Made by a program: the position numbers and the translations under genes. From Roseiarcus sp036513315 (GTDB taxonomy: Bacteria; Pseudomonadota; Alphaproteobacteria; Rhizobiales; Beijerinckiaceae): a stretch of DNA of 64,000 nucleotides. Below, in pieces: positions 16,642-24,675 of this stretch (position 1 is its first letter; each line of letters begins with the position of its first letter). Below the pieces are notes generated by a model, which worked only from the letters and a program-made list of their open reading frames with translations, was not told the DNA's origin and made no database searches. The DNA lies in contig DATBZF010000086.1 of the NCBI GenBank assembly GCA_036513315.1, positions 39,035 to 103,034 on the forward strand, read 5' to 3'.

Positions 16642-16881
16642 CTGCCGCTCAATATTCGCGATCCGCGCGCGCATGCTTTGGCCCGGGAGCTCGCCGCCAG
16701 GCGGGGCGCCACGATGACCGAGGCGATTATCGCGGCTCTGGAAGGCGAATTGCGCCGCGAGCGCGAGCGTCCGTCCCTTCCCGATCGACTGGCCGATATT
16801 GCGCGGCAATTGAAGGCGGAGGCGCAGGCCCCCGGCCGCGAAATGACCAAAGACGAAATCGATGACATGTGGGGACACTGA
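16642..16881 (+). CDS. vapB: VapB-family antitoxin
   Basis: The protein neutralises the VapC toxin and represses the operon. Its N terminus, read as (L/M)PLNIRDPRAHALAREL, matches the VapB pattern M-LNI-DPEA--LA-ELA, followed by GATMTEAIIAALEGEL and a C-terminal toxin-wrapping tail ending DDMWGH. The frame has no ATG or GTG at the right place. Translation must begin at a CTG at 16642, which has a textbook GGGAGG ribosome site six bases before it; a TTG at 16678 would remove the beta-strand needed for DNA binding. The length is 79 residues. The stop overlaps the vapC ATG (TGATG). Confidence 0.88.
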   Translation: MPLNIRDPRAHALARELAARRGATMTEAIIAALEGELRRERERPSLPDRLADIARQLKAEAQAPGREMTKDEIDDMWGH

Positions 16882-17291
16882 TGTTCATCGATACGTCGGC
16901 GGTCATCGCCATCCTCGCCGATGAACCGCCCGCCGCCAGATTAGCGGAGACGATTGCCGCCGCCAAAGTGCGGTTGACCTCAGGTCTGGTGCGTTTGGAG
17001 GCCTGCATGCGACTCGCCTCGAAGCTTGGAATCAGCCCGGAACGGGCGCAAGTCGCCTTCGACGCCATGATCGAGGCGGCCGATATCACGGTCGTGCCGG
17101 TCACCGACGAAATCGCCAGGCTCGGCGTTGCCGCCTTTGCGGCTTTCGGTAAGGGGCGCGGCCATCCCACCCGATTGAACCTCGCCGACTGCCTGTCCTA
17201 CGCCTGCGCCAAGGCGCATGCGACGCCGCTTCTGTTCATCGGCGCTGATTTCGCCCAAACCGACATCGCCAGCGCCGTGTCCGAAGCGTGA
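16881..17291 (+). CDS. vapC: VapC-family PIN-domain ribonuclease toxin
   Basis: VapC toxins cleave tRNA or rRNA using Mg2+ held by a ring of acidic residues. Here these are Asp4 (FIDTSA), Glu40 (RLEACMR), an Asp near residue 97 (NLADCLSYA) and a late Asp (GADFAQTD). The protein is 136 residues, typical for the family. The ATG overlaps the antitoxin stop, giving the normal coupled order. The true RNA target cannot be told. An in-frame ATG-like codon four residues earlier belongs to the antitoxin gene's end. Confidence 0.92.
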   Translation: MFIDTSAVIAILADEPPAARLAETIAAAKVRLTSGLVRLEACMRLASKLGISPERAQVAFDAMIEAADITVVPVTDEIARLGVAAFAAFGKGRGHPTRLNLADCLSYACAKAHATPLLFIGADFAQTDIASAVSEA

Positions 17292-17302
17292 TCGCGCCTA
17301 TT

Positions 17303-17377
17303 CACGGCATCTTGCCGTGCATTGCCGGCGACACCATATTCCGTGGGTCGGACGGTGGCGCGCGCTGAACGCGCGCC
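17303..17377 (+). terminator. Two hairpins after vapC, likely terminator
   Basis: Twelve bases after the vapC stop there is a perfect CACGGCA-TCT-TGCCGTG hairpin, and further on GGCGCGCG-CTGAA-CGCGCGCC followed by CTCCCTTCCC. Neither has a clean U tract, so termination is likely but not proven. Nothing else is recognised before typA. Confidence 0.5.
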
Positions 17378-17538
17378 CTCCCTTCCCATTGTCATAATTT
17401 TCGTGTATTGCACCGCACAATTCGAACGGGGCAGCGGGATTCGCCGGCGCGCCGTCGCATTCCCGCAACCTCGCCTCTAGTGACGTCATGCGCGGCCAGC
17501 CGCGCCAGCCAGCACGCGCCGCCTCGAAAGCCTCTTTC

Positions 17539-19359
17539 ATGAAACTCCGCAATATCGCCATCATCGCCCATGTCGATCACGGCAAGACCACGCTCGTCGA
17601 CCGCCTGCTCCAGCAATCGGGCGCCTTCCGCGAAAACCAGCGCGTCGCCGAACGGGTGATGGATTCGAACGATCTCGAGCGCGAGCGCGGCATCACCATT
17701 CTCGCCAAGGCGACGTCGGTCGTCTGGAAGGACGTGCGCATCAATATCGTCGACACGCCCGGCCATGCCGATTTTGGCGGCGAGGTCGAGCGCATTCTGT
17801 CGATGGTCGATGGCGCCATCGTGCTCGTCGACGCCTCGGAAGGTCCGATGCCGCAGACCAAATTCGTGGTCGGCAAGGCGCTGAAGATCGGCCTGAAGCC
17901 GATCGTCTGCATCAACAAGGTCGACAAGCCGGACGCGCGCGTCACCGAAGTGGTCAATGAATGTTTCGACCTGTTCGCCGCGCTCGACGCCACCGACGAG
18001 CAGCTCGATTTCCCGATCATCTACGGCTCGGCCAAACAGGCCTGGATGGCCGATTCGCCCGACGGGCCCAAGGAGAATATGGGCCCGCTGTTCGATCTCG
18101 TGCTGAAGCATGTCGAGGAGCCCCGAGTCATCGCCGGCGGCTTTCGCATGCTCGGCACTTTGCTGGAGGCCAACCCCTATCTTGGCCGCGTCGTGACGGG
18201 CCGCATCTTCTCAGGCTCCGTCAAGGCCAATGCGCCGGTCAAAGTGCTCGACCGCCTCGGCAATCTCGTCGAGCAGGGACGCGTGTCGAAAATCCTCGCC
18301 TTCCGCGGCATCGAGCGCGCGGCGATCGACGAGGCGGAAGCAGGCGATATCGTCGCCATCGCCGGTCTCGAAAAGTTCAACGTCGCCGACACGCTCGCCG
18401 CCATCGACGTGACCGAGCCGCTGCAGGCCCAGCCGATCGACCCGCCGACCCTTTCAATGACTTTCCTCGTCAATGATTCGCCGCTTGCCGGCACCGAGGG
18501 CGACAAGGTGACCAGCCGGGTCATCCGCGACCGCCTGTTCAAGGAGGCTGAGGGCAATGTCGCCCTGCATGTCGAGCCGGCGCCCAATTCGGACGCCTAT
18601 GTCGTCTCGGGCCGCGGCGAATTGCAGCTTGCGATCCTGATCGAGACGATGCGCCGCGAGGGATTCGAACTCGGCGTCTCGCGCCCCAAAGTGCTGTTCT
18701 CGCGCGACGAAGCGGGCGAATTGCTCGAGCCGATCGAGGAGGTGGTGATCGACGTCGATGAGGAACATTCCGGCGTCGTCGTGCAGAAAATGTCAGAGCG
18801 CAAGGGCGAGCTGATCGAAATGCGCCCGTCGGGCGGCGACCGCCTCCGCCTCGTGTTCCATGCGCCGACGCGCGGCCTGATCGGCTATCTCGGCGAGCTG
18901 CTCACCGATACGCGCGGCACCGCGATCATGAACCGCCTGTTTCATTCCTGGGGACCCTGGAAGGGCGAGATCGCCGGGCGCCGCAACGGCGTGCTGATTT
19001 CCAACGAAAAAGGCGAAGCCGTCGCCTACGCCATGTGGAACCTCGAAGATCGCGGTCCGATGATGATCGAGCCGGGCTGGAAGGTCTATCAGGGCATGAT
19101 CGTCGGCCAGCATTCGCGCGACAACGACCTTGAAGTGAATGTGCTGAAGGGCAAGAAGCTGACCAATATCCGTACCCATTCCAAGGACGAGGCGGTGCGG
19201 CTGACGCCGCCGATCCAGATGACGCTCGAAAAAGCGCTCGCCTATATCCAGGACGACGAACTGGTCGAAGTCACGCCGAAATCGGTCCGCCTGCGCAAGA
19301 CCTTCCTCGACCCCAACGAGCGCAAGCGCGCCGAACGCGCCAAATCCGTCGACGCGTGA
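17539..19359 (+). CDS. typA: Translational GTPase TypA/BipA
   Basis: TypA is a ribosome-associated GTPase that aids 50S assembly and growth under stress or cold. The 606-residue protein starts at KLRNIAIIAHVDHGKTT (G1), followed by the ERGITI switch I motif, DTPGHADFGGEVER (G3) and NKVDKPDAR (G4). The EF-G-like C-terminal domains include GRGELQLAILIETMRREG and the TypA-specific LFHSWGPWKGEI and RTHSKDEAVRLTPP. I start at the ATG at 17539 because conservation begins there; an in-frame ATG at 17488 adds a low-complexity tail. It is likely monocistronic. Confidence 0.96.
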   Translation: MKLRNIAIIAHVDHGKTTLVDRLLQQSGAFRENQRVAERVMDSNDLERERGITILAKATSVVWKDVRINIVDTPGHADFGGEVERILSMVDGAIVLVDASEGPMPQTKFVVGKALKIGLKPIVCINKVDKPDARVTEVVNECFDLFAALDATDEQLDFPIIYGSAKQAWMADSPDGPKENMGPLFDLVLKHVEEPRVIAGGFRMLGTLLEANPYLGRVVTGRIFSGSVKANAPVKVLDRLGNLVEQGRVSKILAFRGIERAAIDEAEAGDIVAIAGLEKFNVADTLAAIDVTEPLQAQPIDPPTLSMTFLVNDSPLAGTEGDKVTSRVIRDRLFKEAEGNVALHVEPAPNSDAYVVSGRGELQLAILIETMRREGFELGVSRPKVLFSRDEAGELLEPIEEVVIDVDEEHSGVVVQKMSERKGELIEMRPSGGDRLRLVFHAPTRGLIGYLGELLTDTRGTAIMNRLFHSWGPWKGEIAGRRNGVLISNEKGEAVAYAMWNLEDRGPMMIEPGWKVYQGMIVGQHSRDNDLEVNVLKGKKLTNIRTHSKDEAVRLTPPIQMTLEKALAYIQDDELVEVTPKSVRLRKTFLDPNERKRAERAKSVDA

Positions 19360-19431
19360 GGCGCCGATGGCGAGCAGGCCGCCCTTTTGACGCCGCACTG
19401 TGCTGTTTCCTATAAAGACGTTGGCGCGGTG

Positions 19432-20064
19432 ATGGCGGAGGCAGATTCGGTGATCAGGTCAATGGTTGTTCCCGCCGCGCTCCTGGCGTCAGCCCCGGCG
19501 TTCCTGGCGTCCGGTTCGGCCGCGCAGGCCGGCGATCAGACCAATCCTCCCCCTTCTCTGCCCTCCCTCGCTCTCGACCCGCAGGCGGCGCCTTCGCCCT
19601 CGATCTGGAAAGGCCTTTATGTCGGCGCCGATGTCTTCTTCGCGGCGGGCAGCCATTCGAAAGGGGTCGTCGGCGGGGGCGCCTTCGTCGGCTATGACAA
19701 ACATTTCGACAATAATCTGGTGCTCGGCATCCAGGCCTCGACTGGTTTCGTGCCGTTTTCGATCCAGCACAGCCCCTTCAAAGGCTATGATTATGGGGAG
19801 GTCAGCGCCAAAGTCGGTTATGAGATGGGACGGGTGACGCCCTATCTGGCCACCGGCATTGTCCTGGCCAGGCCCAACGGAACCCCTGGCGCCGGCTATC
19901 TCAGCCCGGCCGATTCGGCCAACAATCTTTTCAACAATGGCGGATCGAATCTGAGCGCAAGTGGAATTGTCGGCGCAGGCGTCGACTATGCGCTCACCGA
20001 CAAATTGACCGTCGGCGTCGCGGCGACCGTGGGGACCGGGCGAGGGTTTGTCGCGCCGCCGTGA
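19432..20064 (+). CDS. Outer-membrane beta-barrel protein
   Basis: This protein of about 210 residues resembles the small OmpA/Omp25-like porin barrels of Rhizobiales. A signal peptide (MVVPAALLASAPAFLASGSAAQA) precedes a proline-rich linker and an IWKGLYVGADVFFAAGS opening strand. Alternating strands follow (GGGAFVGYDKHF, LVLGIQASTGFV, YGEVSAKVGYEMGRVTPYLATG in outline, GIVGAGVDYAL, LTVGVAATVG). The last residues are GRGFVAPP rather than the usual terminal Phe or Trp, so the barrel end may be unusual. The start is uncertain among 19432, 19450 and 19462. Confidence 0.75.
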   Translation: MAEADSVIRSMVVPAALLASAPAFLASGSAAQAGDQTNPPPSLPSLALDPQAAPSPSIWKGLYVGADVFFAAGSHSKGVVGGGAFVGYDKHFDNNLVLGIQASTGFVPFSIQHSPFKGYDYGEVSAKVGYEMGRVTPYLATGIVLARPNGTPGAGYLSPADSANNLFNNGGSNLSASGIVGAGVDYALTDKLTVGVAATVGTGRGFVAPP

Positions 20065-20147
20065 GGCCGGCCAGGCGCGCCCGACAATCTTGCCCGTTCC
20101 CCCTTGCCGCGATAATCCCCGTCGCTTCTCTCGATCAACCGGATCCC

Positions 20148-21701
20148 ATGCAGGACATCAACCGTCGCACGCTGCTTGTCGGAATTGTCGCCGCCTCGGG
20201 CGCACTGGCGCCGGCGATGGCCCAGCAGAGCGCCGAGCCCGCCAAACCGGCGCCTTCGTTCGGCTATGACGATGTCGTCAAACGTGCCCGCGACCTCGCC
20301 GGCGCGCCCTTCGACGCGCAGATTCCCGCTCTGCCCGACAGTCTCGCCCGCCTCGATTTCGACGCCTGGCGCGACATCCGCTTCAAATCCGACAAGCTTC
20401 TTTTGGAGGCGGGCGGGCCGTTCCGGCTCGAATTGTTCCATCTCGGCCATCTCTACAAGCGGCCGGTGACGGTCAATATCCTGCGCGACGGGCTGACCTT
20501 GCCGGTGCCCTATGCGGCCAACCTGTTCGATTACGGGCGCAACAAGATCGACGGCGCGTTGCCGATCAATCTCGGCTTTGCCGGCTTTCGCCTGCATTAT
20601 CCGCTGAACGCGCCGCATGTGATGGACGAGGTCATCGCTTTTCTCGGCGCCAGCTATTTCAGGTTTCTCGGTCGCGGCCAGCGCTACGGACTTTCCGCCC
20701 GGGGCCTCTCGATCGGGGCCGGCGGCCAGGAGGAATTTCCATTCTTTCGCGAGTTCTGGATCGAATCGCCGGCCCCCGGCGCCGAGCGCGTGATCGTTTA
20801 CGGCCTGCTCGACGGCGAATCGGCGACCGGCGCCTTCCATTTCGAAATCTATCCCGGCATGGACACCAGCGTCGAAGTGACGGCGACCCTGTTCGCCCGC
20901 AAGGCGATTCCGGCGCTCGGCATGGCGGCGCTGTCGTCCATGTTCCTGGCCGGCAAGAACGACCATCGCTTTGACGACGACTTCCGCACCGAATTGCACG
21001 ATTCGGACGGGCTGCTGATTCATGCCGGCTCGGGCGAATGGATCTGGCGTCCGCTCAGCAATCCGGTGACGCCGGCGCTCTCGACTTTTCTCGACAAGGA
21101 TGTGCGCGGTTTCGGCCTCCTCCAGCGCGACCGCAGCTTCGAACATTATCAGGACCTCGATCTCGCCTATGAATTGCGGCCGAGCTATTGGATCGAACCG
21201 CGTGAGGGGTGGGGCGAAGGCCAGATCGGGCTTGTCGAACTGCCGACCAGCGACGAGACCAACGACAATATTGTCTCGGCATGGACGCCCAAAGAGACAT
21301 TGGCGGCCGGCCGCTCGATAACTTATGGCTATCGGATCACCGCGCTGATGAACGACGCGCGCCTGACGCCCGGCGCCCGCGCGATCAGCACCTATCGCAC
21401 GCGGCCACGCGCGCTTGGCTCGGCCGAAGTCATGGCCCCCGGCGCGACACGTTTCCTGATCGATTTCTCGGGCGGCGACCTGTCCTATTTCCTCAGCGAC
21501 CCCTCGCTGGTCGAAGTCGTGCCGACCACTTCGGCAGGGAAAATCACGCGTTCGTTTCTCGCGCCGAATTCGCACGTGCGCGGCTTTCGCGCCGCCATCG
21601 ACATCCAGATCGATCCAGGCCAGTCCTGCGATCTGCGCGTCTTCCTCAAAGGCGCCAATCGCGCGCTGACCGAGACCTGGACCTTTCCCTGGCGGGCGTG
21701 A
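20148..21701 (+). CDS. Periplasmic glucan biosynthesis protein, OpgD/OpgG (MdoG) family
   Basis: The protein acts on osmoregulated periplasmic glucans, shaping their backbone. A twin-arginine signal (INRRTLLVGIVAASGAL) precedes the mature chain, which is a point in favour of OpgD rather than Sec-exported OpgG. Family landmarks include FDAWRDIRFK, LPVPYAANLFDYG, GFAGFRLHYPLN, FLGASYFRFLGRGQRYGLSARG, and SEFW-type FFREFWIE. The C-terminal domain runs to LTETWTFPWRA. The length of 517 residues is normal. I start at the ATG before QDINRR because the Tat motif must be near the N terminus. No glucan synthase OpgH is nearby. Confidence 0.92.
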   Translation: MQDINRRTLLVGIVAASGALAPAMAQQSAEPAKPAPSFGYDDVVKRARDLAGAPFDAQIPALPDSLARLDFDAWRDIRFKSDKLLLEAGGPFRLELFHLGHLYKRPVTVNILRDGLTLPVPYAANLFDYGRNKIDGALPINLGFAGFRLHYPLNAPHVMDEVIAFLGASYFRFLGRGQRYGLSARGLSIGAGGQEEFPFFREFWIESPAPGAERVIVYGLLDGESATGAFHFEIYPGMDTSVEVTATLFARKAIPALGMAALSSMFLAGKNDHRFDDDFRTELHDSDGLLIHAGSGEWIWRPLSNPVTPALSTFLDKDVRGFGLLQRDRSFEHYQDLDLAYELRPSYWIEPREGWGEGQIGLVELPTSDETNDNIVSAWTPKETLAAGRSITYGYRITALMNDARLTPGARAISTYRTRPRALGSAEVMAPGATRFLIDFSGGDLSYFLSDPSLVEVVPTTSAGKITRSFLAPNSHVRGFRAAIDIQIDPGQSCDLRVFLKGANRALTETWTFPWRA

Positions 21702-21747
21702 GGCCGCGGTTCGATTAGCATGGCTCGTCGCGCGCGACCTTTCGGCC

Positions 21748-21857
21748 GTCTTGGCCGGGCTTGTCCCGGCCATCCACGCCGCGCCGTTGCAGGAAACTTT
21801 CGAAGTTGGCGAGTTCCGCTCGGCGTGGATGCCCGGGACAAGCCCGGGCACGACGGC
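21748..21857. repeat. Dispersed Rhizobiales-type palindromic repeat, copy 1
   Basis: The element pairs GGCCGGGCTTGTCCCGGCC and ATCCACGCC at the left with GGCGTGGATGCCCGGGACA and AGCCCGGGCACGACG at the right, around GCCGTTGCAGG. On the minus strand it reads as PGLVPGIHA...AAWMAGTSPA, a peptide often seen in spurious alphaproteobacterial ORFs. A second copy is at 45921-46030. It fills most of the gap between convergent genes. Confidence 0.85.
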
Positions 21858-21899
21858 GGTGGAGTAGCTAAAGGTGGTCGCTGCCGGCCCAAGCCCGCC

Positions 21900-23045
21900 C
21901 TACCCCCGCAACGCCTCATCAAGATCGCGCCAGAGGTCCTCGACATCCTCGATTCCCGCCGACAGCCGCAACAGGTCAGGCGGACACGGCGAGCTCGGCC
22001 CTTCGACCGAAGCGCGATGCTCGATGAGCGATTCGACGCCGCCGAGCGAAGTCGCGCGCTTCCACAGGCGCACCCGCGCCGCCGCCGCGATGGCCGCCGC
22101 CTCGCCGCCGCGCACGCGCACCGACAACATGCCGCCGAATCCGCCGATCATCTGGCGCCGCGCGAGGTCGTGACCGGGATGATGCGGCAGGCCGGGATAG
22201 AGAACCGCGAGCGCCGCGGCATGGTTGGAGAGCCGCTGGGCGAGTTCGAAAGCGTTGGCCGCCGCCGCGCGCACGCGCAGATCGAGCGTGCGCATGCCGC
22301 GGATCAACAGATAGGCCTCGAAAGGCCCGAGGACCATGCCATGCGTCGCCCTGATCTGGCGGATGCGGGCGGTCGCCTGATCGTCGGCGGCGAAGGCCAG
22401 CGCGCCGGCGAGGACGTCGGAATGGCCGTTGAGATATTTGGTCGCCGCATGCATGACGACATCGGCGCCGAGCGCCAGCGGCCGGGTGAAGACCGGCGTC
22501 GCGCAGGTCGAATCGACGGCGAGTTTCGCGCCGGCGGCATGCGCCAACCGAGCGGCGCCGGCGATGTCGCTGACGCCCCACAGCGGATTGCTCGGCGTCT
22601 CCAGCCAGACCAATTTCGTTCGGCCCGGCCGGATGGCGGCGGCGAGCGCGTCAAGGTCCTCGGCGTCGGCGAGATCGACGGTGAGGCCATGCGCGGGCGC
22701 CTCGTTGACCAGCCAGTTGCGCAGCGACCAATACATCACCTTAGGCGCCACCACATGTGCGCCGGGGCCGAGGCCGAGAAACAATGCGATCGCCGCCGAC
22801 ATGCCCGAGCCGAACAGCAGCGCGGCCTCGGCGCCTTCCAGGGCGGCGACGATCGCCTCGCCCTCACGCACCGTCTCATTGTCGGGGCGGCCATAAATAT
22901 TGCCGCTGCGATAAAGATTATCGGGATCGCGGATATAAGTCGTCGCGACATGCAGCGGCGGCACCACGGCGCGCGTCGTCTCGTCGATGCGGCCGAGAGC
23001 CTGCGCGGCGAGCGTGCGCGCGCTCCACTCGTCTTGGTCTTTCAC
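21900..23045 (-). CDS. PLP-dependent trans-sulfuration enzyme (cystathionine beta-lyase/gamma-synthase family)
   Basis: This 381-residue fold-type I enzyme acts on sulfur amino acids such as cystathionine or O-acyl-homoserine. The Cys/Met metabolism signature is clear: the PLP lysine in HAATKYLNGHSDVLAG, the RPDNETVREGEAIVAALEG substrate region, LFGSGMSAAIALFLGL and WLETPSNPLWGVSDI. The opening ETTRAVVPPLHVATTYIRDPDN is also standard. Whether it is a lyase (MetC) or a synthase (MetB) cannot be settled by eye. It is the downstream partner of the UbiH-type gene, 14 bases apart on the minus strand. Confidence 0.9.
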   Translation of the reverse strand: MKDQDEWSARTLAAQALGRIDETTRAVVPPLHVATTYIRDPDNLYRSGNIYGRPDNETVREGEAIVAALEGAEAALLFGSGMSAAIALFLGLGPGAHVVAPKVMYWSLRNWLVNEAPAHGLTVDLADAEDLDALAAAIRPGRTKLVWLETPSNPLWGVSDIAGAARLAHAAGAKLAVDSTCATPVFTRPLALGADVVMHAATKYLNGHSDVLAGALAFAADDQATARIRQIRATHGMVLGPFEAYLLIRGMRTLDLRVRAAAANAFELAQRLSNHAAALAVLYPGLPHHPGHDLARRQMIGGFGGMLSVRVRGGEAAAIAAAARVRLWKRATSLGGVESLIEHRASVEGPSSPCPPDLLRLSAGIEDVEDLWRDLDEALRG

Positions 23046-23059
23046 GCCTCATGCTCCTC

Positions 23060-24292
23060 TCAGATCGCCAGACCGCGCAACAGGCGCGGCGCCGCGCCCA
23101 GCGCCCCGCCCGCCTCTTCGATGAAATAGCGCTTGAGCGCCGGCGTCCGGTCGACCAGCCGCAAGCCGAGATCGCGCAAGCGGCGCAGGACCGAGACATC
23201 GTTGGAGAAAAGCCGGCTCATCGCATCCATGCCGAGCCCGCTCGCGGCGACATCGAAGCGCCGCGCCTGCTCGTATTCGGCAAGGACATCGGGCCCGCCG
23301 GGATCGAGCCCGAGCCGCATTTGCCGGACGAGCAATTCCGCCAGCGCGGCGACGTCGCGAAGTCCGAGATTGAGGCCTTGCCCGGCGAGCGGATGAACGA
23401 GATGAGCAGCGTCGCCAATCAGCGCGAGGCGAGAGCCGACGAACCGGCGCGCGATGCGAAAGCCGAGCGGGAACGCGCGGGGGGATGAGACCGGTTCGAT
23501 TTCGCCAAGTCGATGCTGGAAGCGATATTCGAGCTCGCGCTTGAAATCGTCCGGCTCCAGCGCCAGCAGCATTTCGGCTTCTTTGGCCGGTTCGCTCCAG
23601 ACGATGCTGGAGCGACGCCCAGGCAACGGCAGCATGGCGAAGGGACCGGCGGGAAGGAAATGCTGTTCGGCGCGCCCGCTATGGTCGCGCTCATGCGCGA
23701 TGGTGGCGACGATCGCCGATTGGCCATAATCCCAGCCGATTGTCGCGATTCCAGCAAAGCCGCGCAGGGCTGAGCGCGCCCCGTCCGCCGCCACCAGCAG
23801 CCGCGCACGCACGGATGGCGCGCCCTTGATCTCGGCTTCAAGGCAATAGCGGCGTTCCGCAAAACCGACGACGGCGGCGCGGACGCATGCGACGCCAAGT
23901 CTTTGGCAGACATCCAGCAGACTGGCGACGACATCGTCGGTCATCGCCATATGGGCGAGCGGTTCGCCGTCGATCTCATCGAAGCGCATCTGCACGGGCC
24001 GCACCGCGTCGCGCACGTCCCCGTCCATGATCGCCATTTGCCGAATCGGTTCGGCGAGCGGCGCGATCGCCTCCCAAGCGCCGATCCGCTCCATCATGCG
24101 GCGCGATCCTGGCGCGACGGCGATGGCGCGCTCGCGCCCCTCCCGTTCGCCAAGGCCCGGATCGACGACGAGGATGTTCGCGCCGCGCCCTAAAGCCTGT
24201 CTCAGCGCAGCGGCGAGCGAAAGCCCGGCGACCCCCGCCCCGGCGATCACGATGTCGAAGATGTCTTGCCGCGGATCGGCCGTGTTCTGCAT
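23060..24292 (-). CDS. UbiH/UbiF/COQ6-family FAD monooxygenase
   Basis: The enzyme hydroxylates the aromatic ring of ubiquinone precursors at the membrane. It is about 410 residues with the FAD Rossmann motif FDIVIAGAGVAGLSLAAALR, a DG motif region (LVAADGARSALRGFAG) and the second FAD signature LIGDAAHLVHPLAGQGLNLG. RDVAALAELL follows as in the UbiH group. I start at the ATG before QNTADPRQD; an in-frame extension of 12 codons upstream is possible. It probably forms a two-gene unit with the PLP enzyme. Which ring position it acts on is not decided by sequence. Confidence 0.88.
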   Translation of the reverse strand: MQNTADPRQDIFDIVIAGAGVAGLSLAAALRQALGRGANILVVDPGLGEREGRERAIAVAPGSRRMMERIGAWEAIAPLAEPIRQMAIMDGDVRDAVRPVQMRFDEIDGEPLAHMAMTDDVVASLLDVCQRLGVACVRAAVVGFAERRYCLEAEIKGAPSVRARLLVAADGARSALRGFAGIATIGWDYGQSAIVATIAHERDHSGRAEQHFLPAGPFAMLPLPGRRSSIVWSEPAKEAEMLLALEPDDFKRELEYRFQHRLGEIEPVSSPRAFPLGFRIARRFVGSRLALIGDAAHLVHPLAGQGLNLGLRDVAALAELLVRQMRLGLDPGGPDVLAEYEQARRFDVAASGLGMDAMSRLFSNDVSVLRRLRDLGLRLVDRTPALKRYFIEEAGGALGAAPRLLRGLAI

Positions 24293-24675
24293 GGCGTCTA
24301 TTGTCGAACAGGCGGGCGCGGCGCGCAACCGGCGGCGCGGGTTCAGCGCTGGATGGCGCCGGCAAGGCGCTTATCTCCAGCGACCGTCGCGCTGCCATCG
24401 CCGCGTGACGCTGTAAAGTCGACCCGCTTTCGCGGGCGGCTTCGCCGGCCTTGACCGCTCCGCGCGCCGATGGCTTTTGCCCACCATGTCCTTTGGTGTG
24501 TGATGCGGCCTTTTGGGGCCGCACCGCTCACCAACGGAACATGGAGGCCACTTGCCGCGCCATCGAAACGCAGTCATCCCGAAGGGACCGTAGCGAAGCG
24601 GATTGCCGGCGTTTCGGCGGCGTGGCCCGCCATCATCGCTAAACTGGGGGCGACGCCGCCAGCGCCTCGCCGTCC
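24293..24675. other. Non-coding stretch with small hairpins upstream of the UbiH-type gene
   Basis: No believable gene is seen here. It holds clustered perfect hairpins: CCCGC-TTTC-GCGGG at 24423-24436, CGGC-TTCG-CCG just after it, and TGCGGCC-TTTTGG-GGCCGCA at 24504-24523. The first two resemble in style the tip hairpins of the nested palindromic repeats, but the flanks do not match, so I do not count it as a copy. Confidence 0.5.

Noticed and set aside
19986..21851. 621-codon open frame on the minus strand
   Set aside because: It lies antisense to the well-supported OpgG/OpgD gene, has the Asp/His/Arg-rich composition of a high-GC shadow frame, and has no recognisable domain.
24293..24675. 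Ninth copy of the nested palindromic repeat
   Set aside because: It has similar small hairpins, but the diagnostic CTCATTGATTGCATGGAGG and GCGAGAGGAATTCGAA arms are absent.
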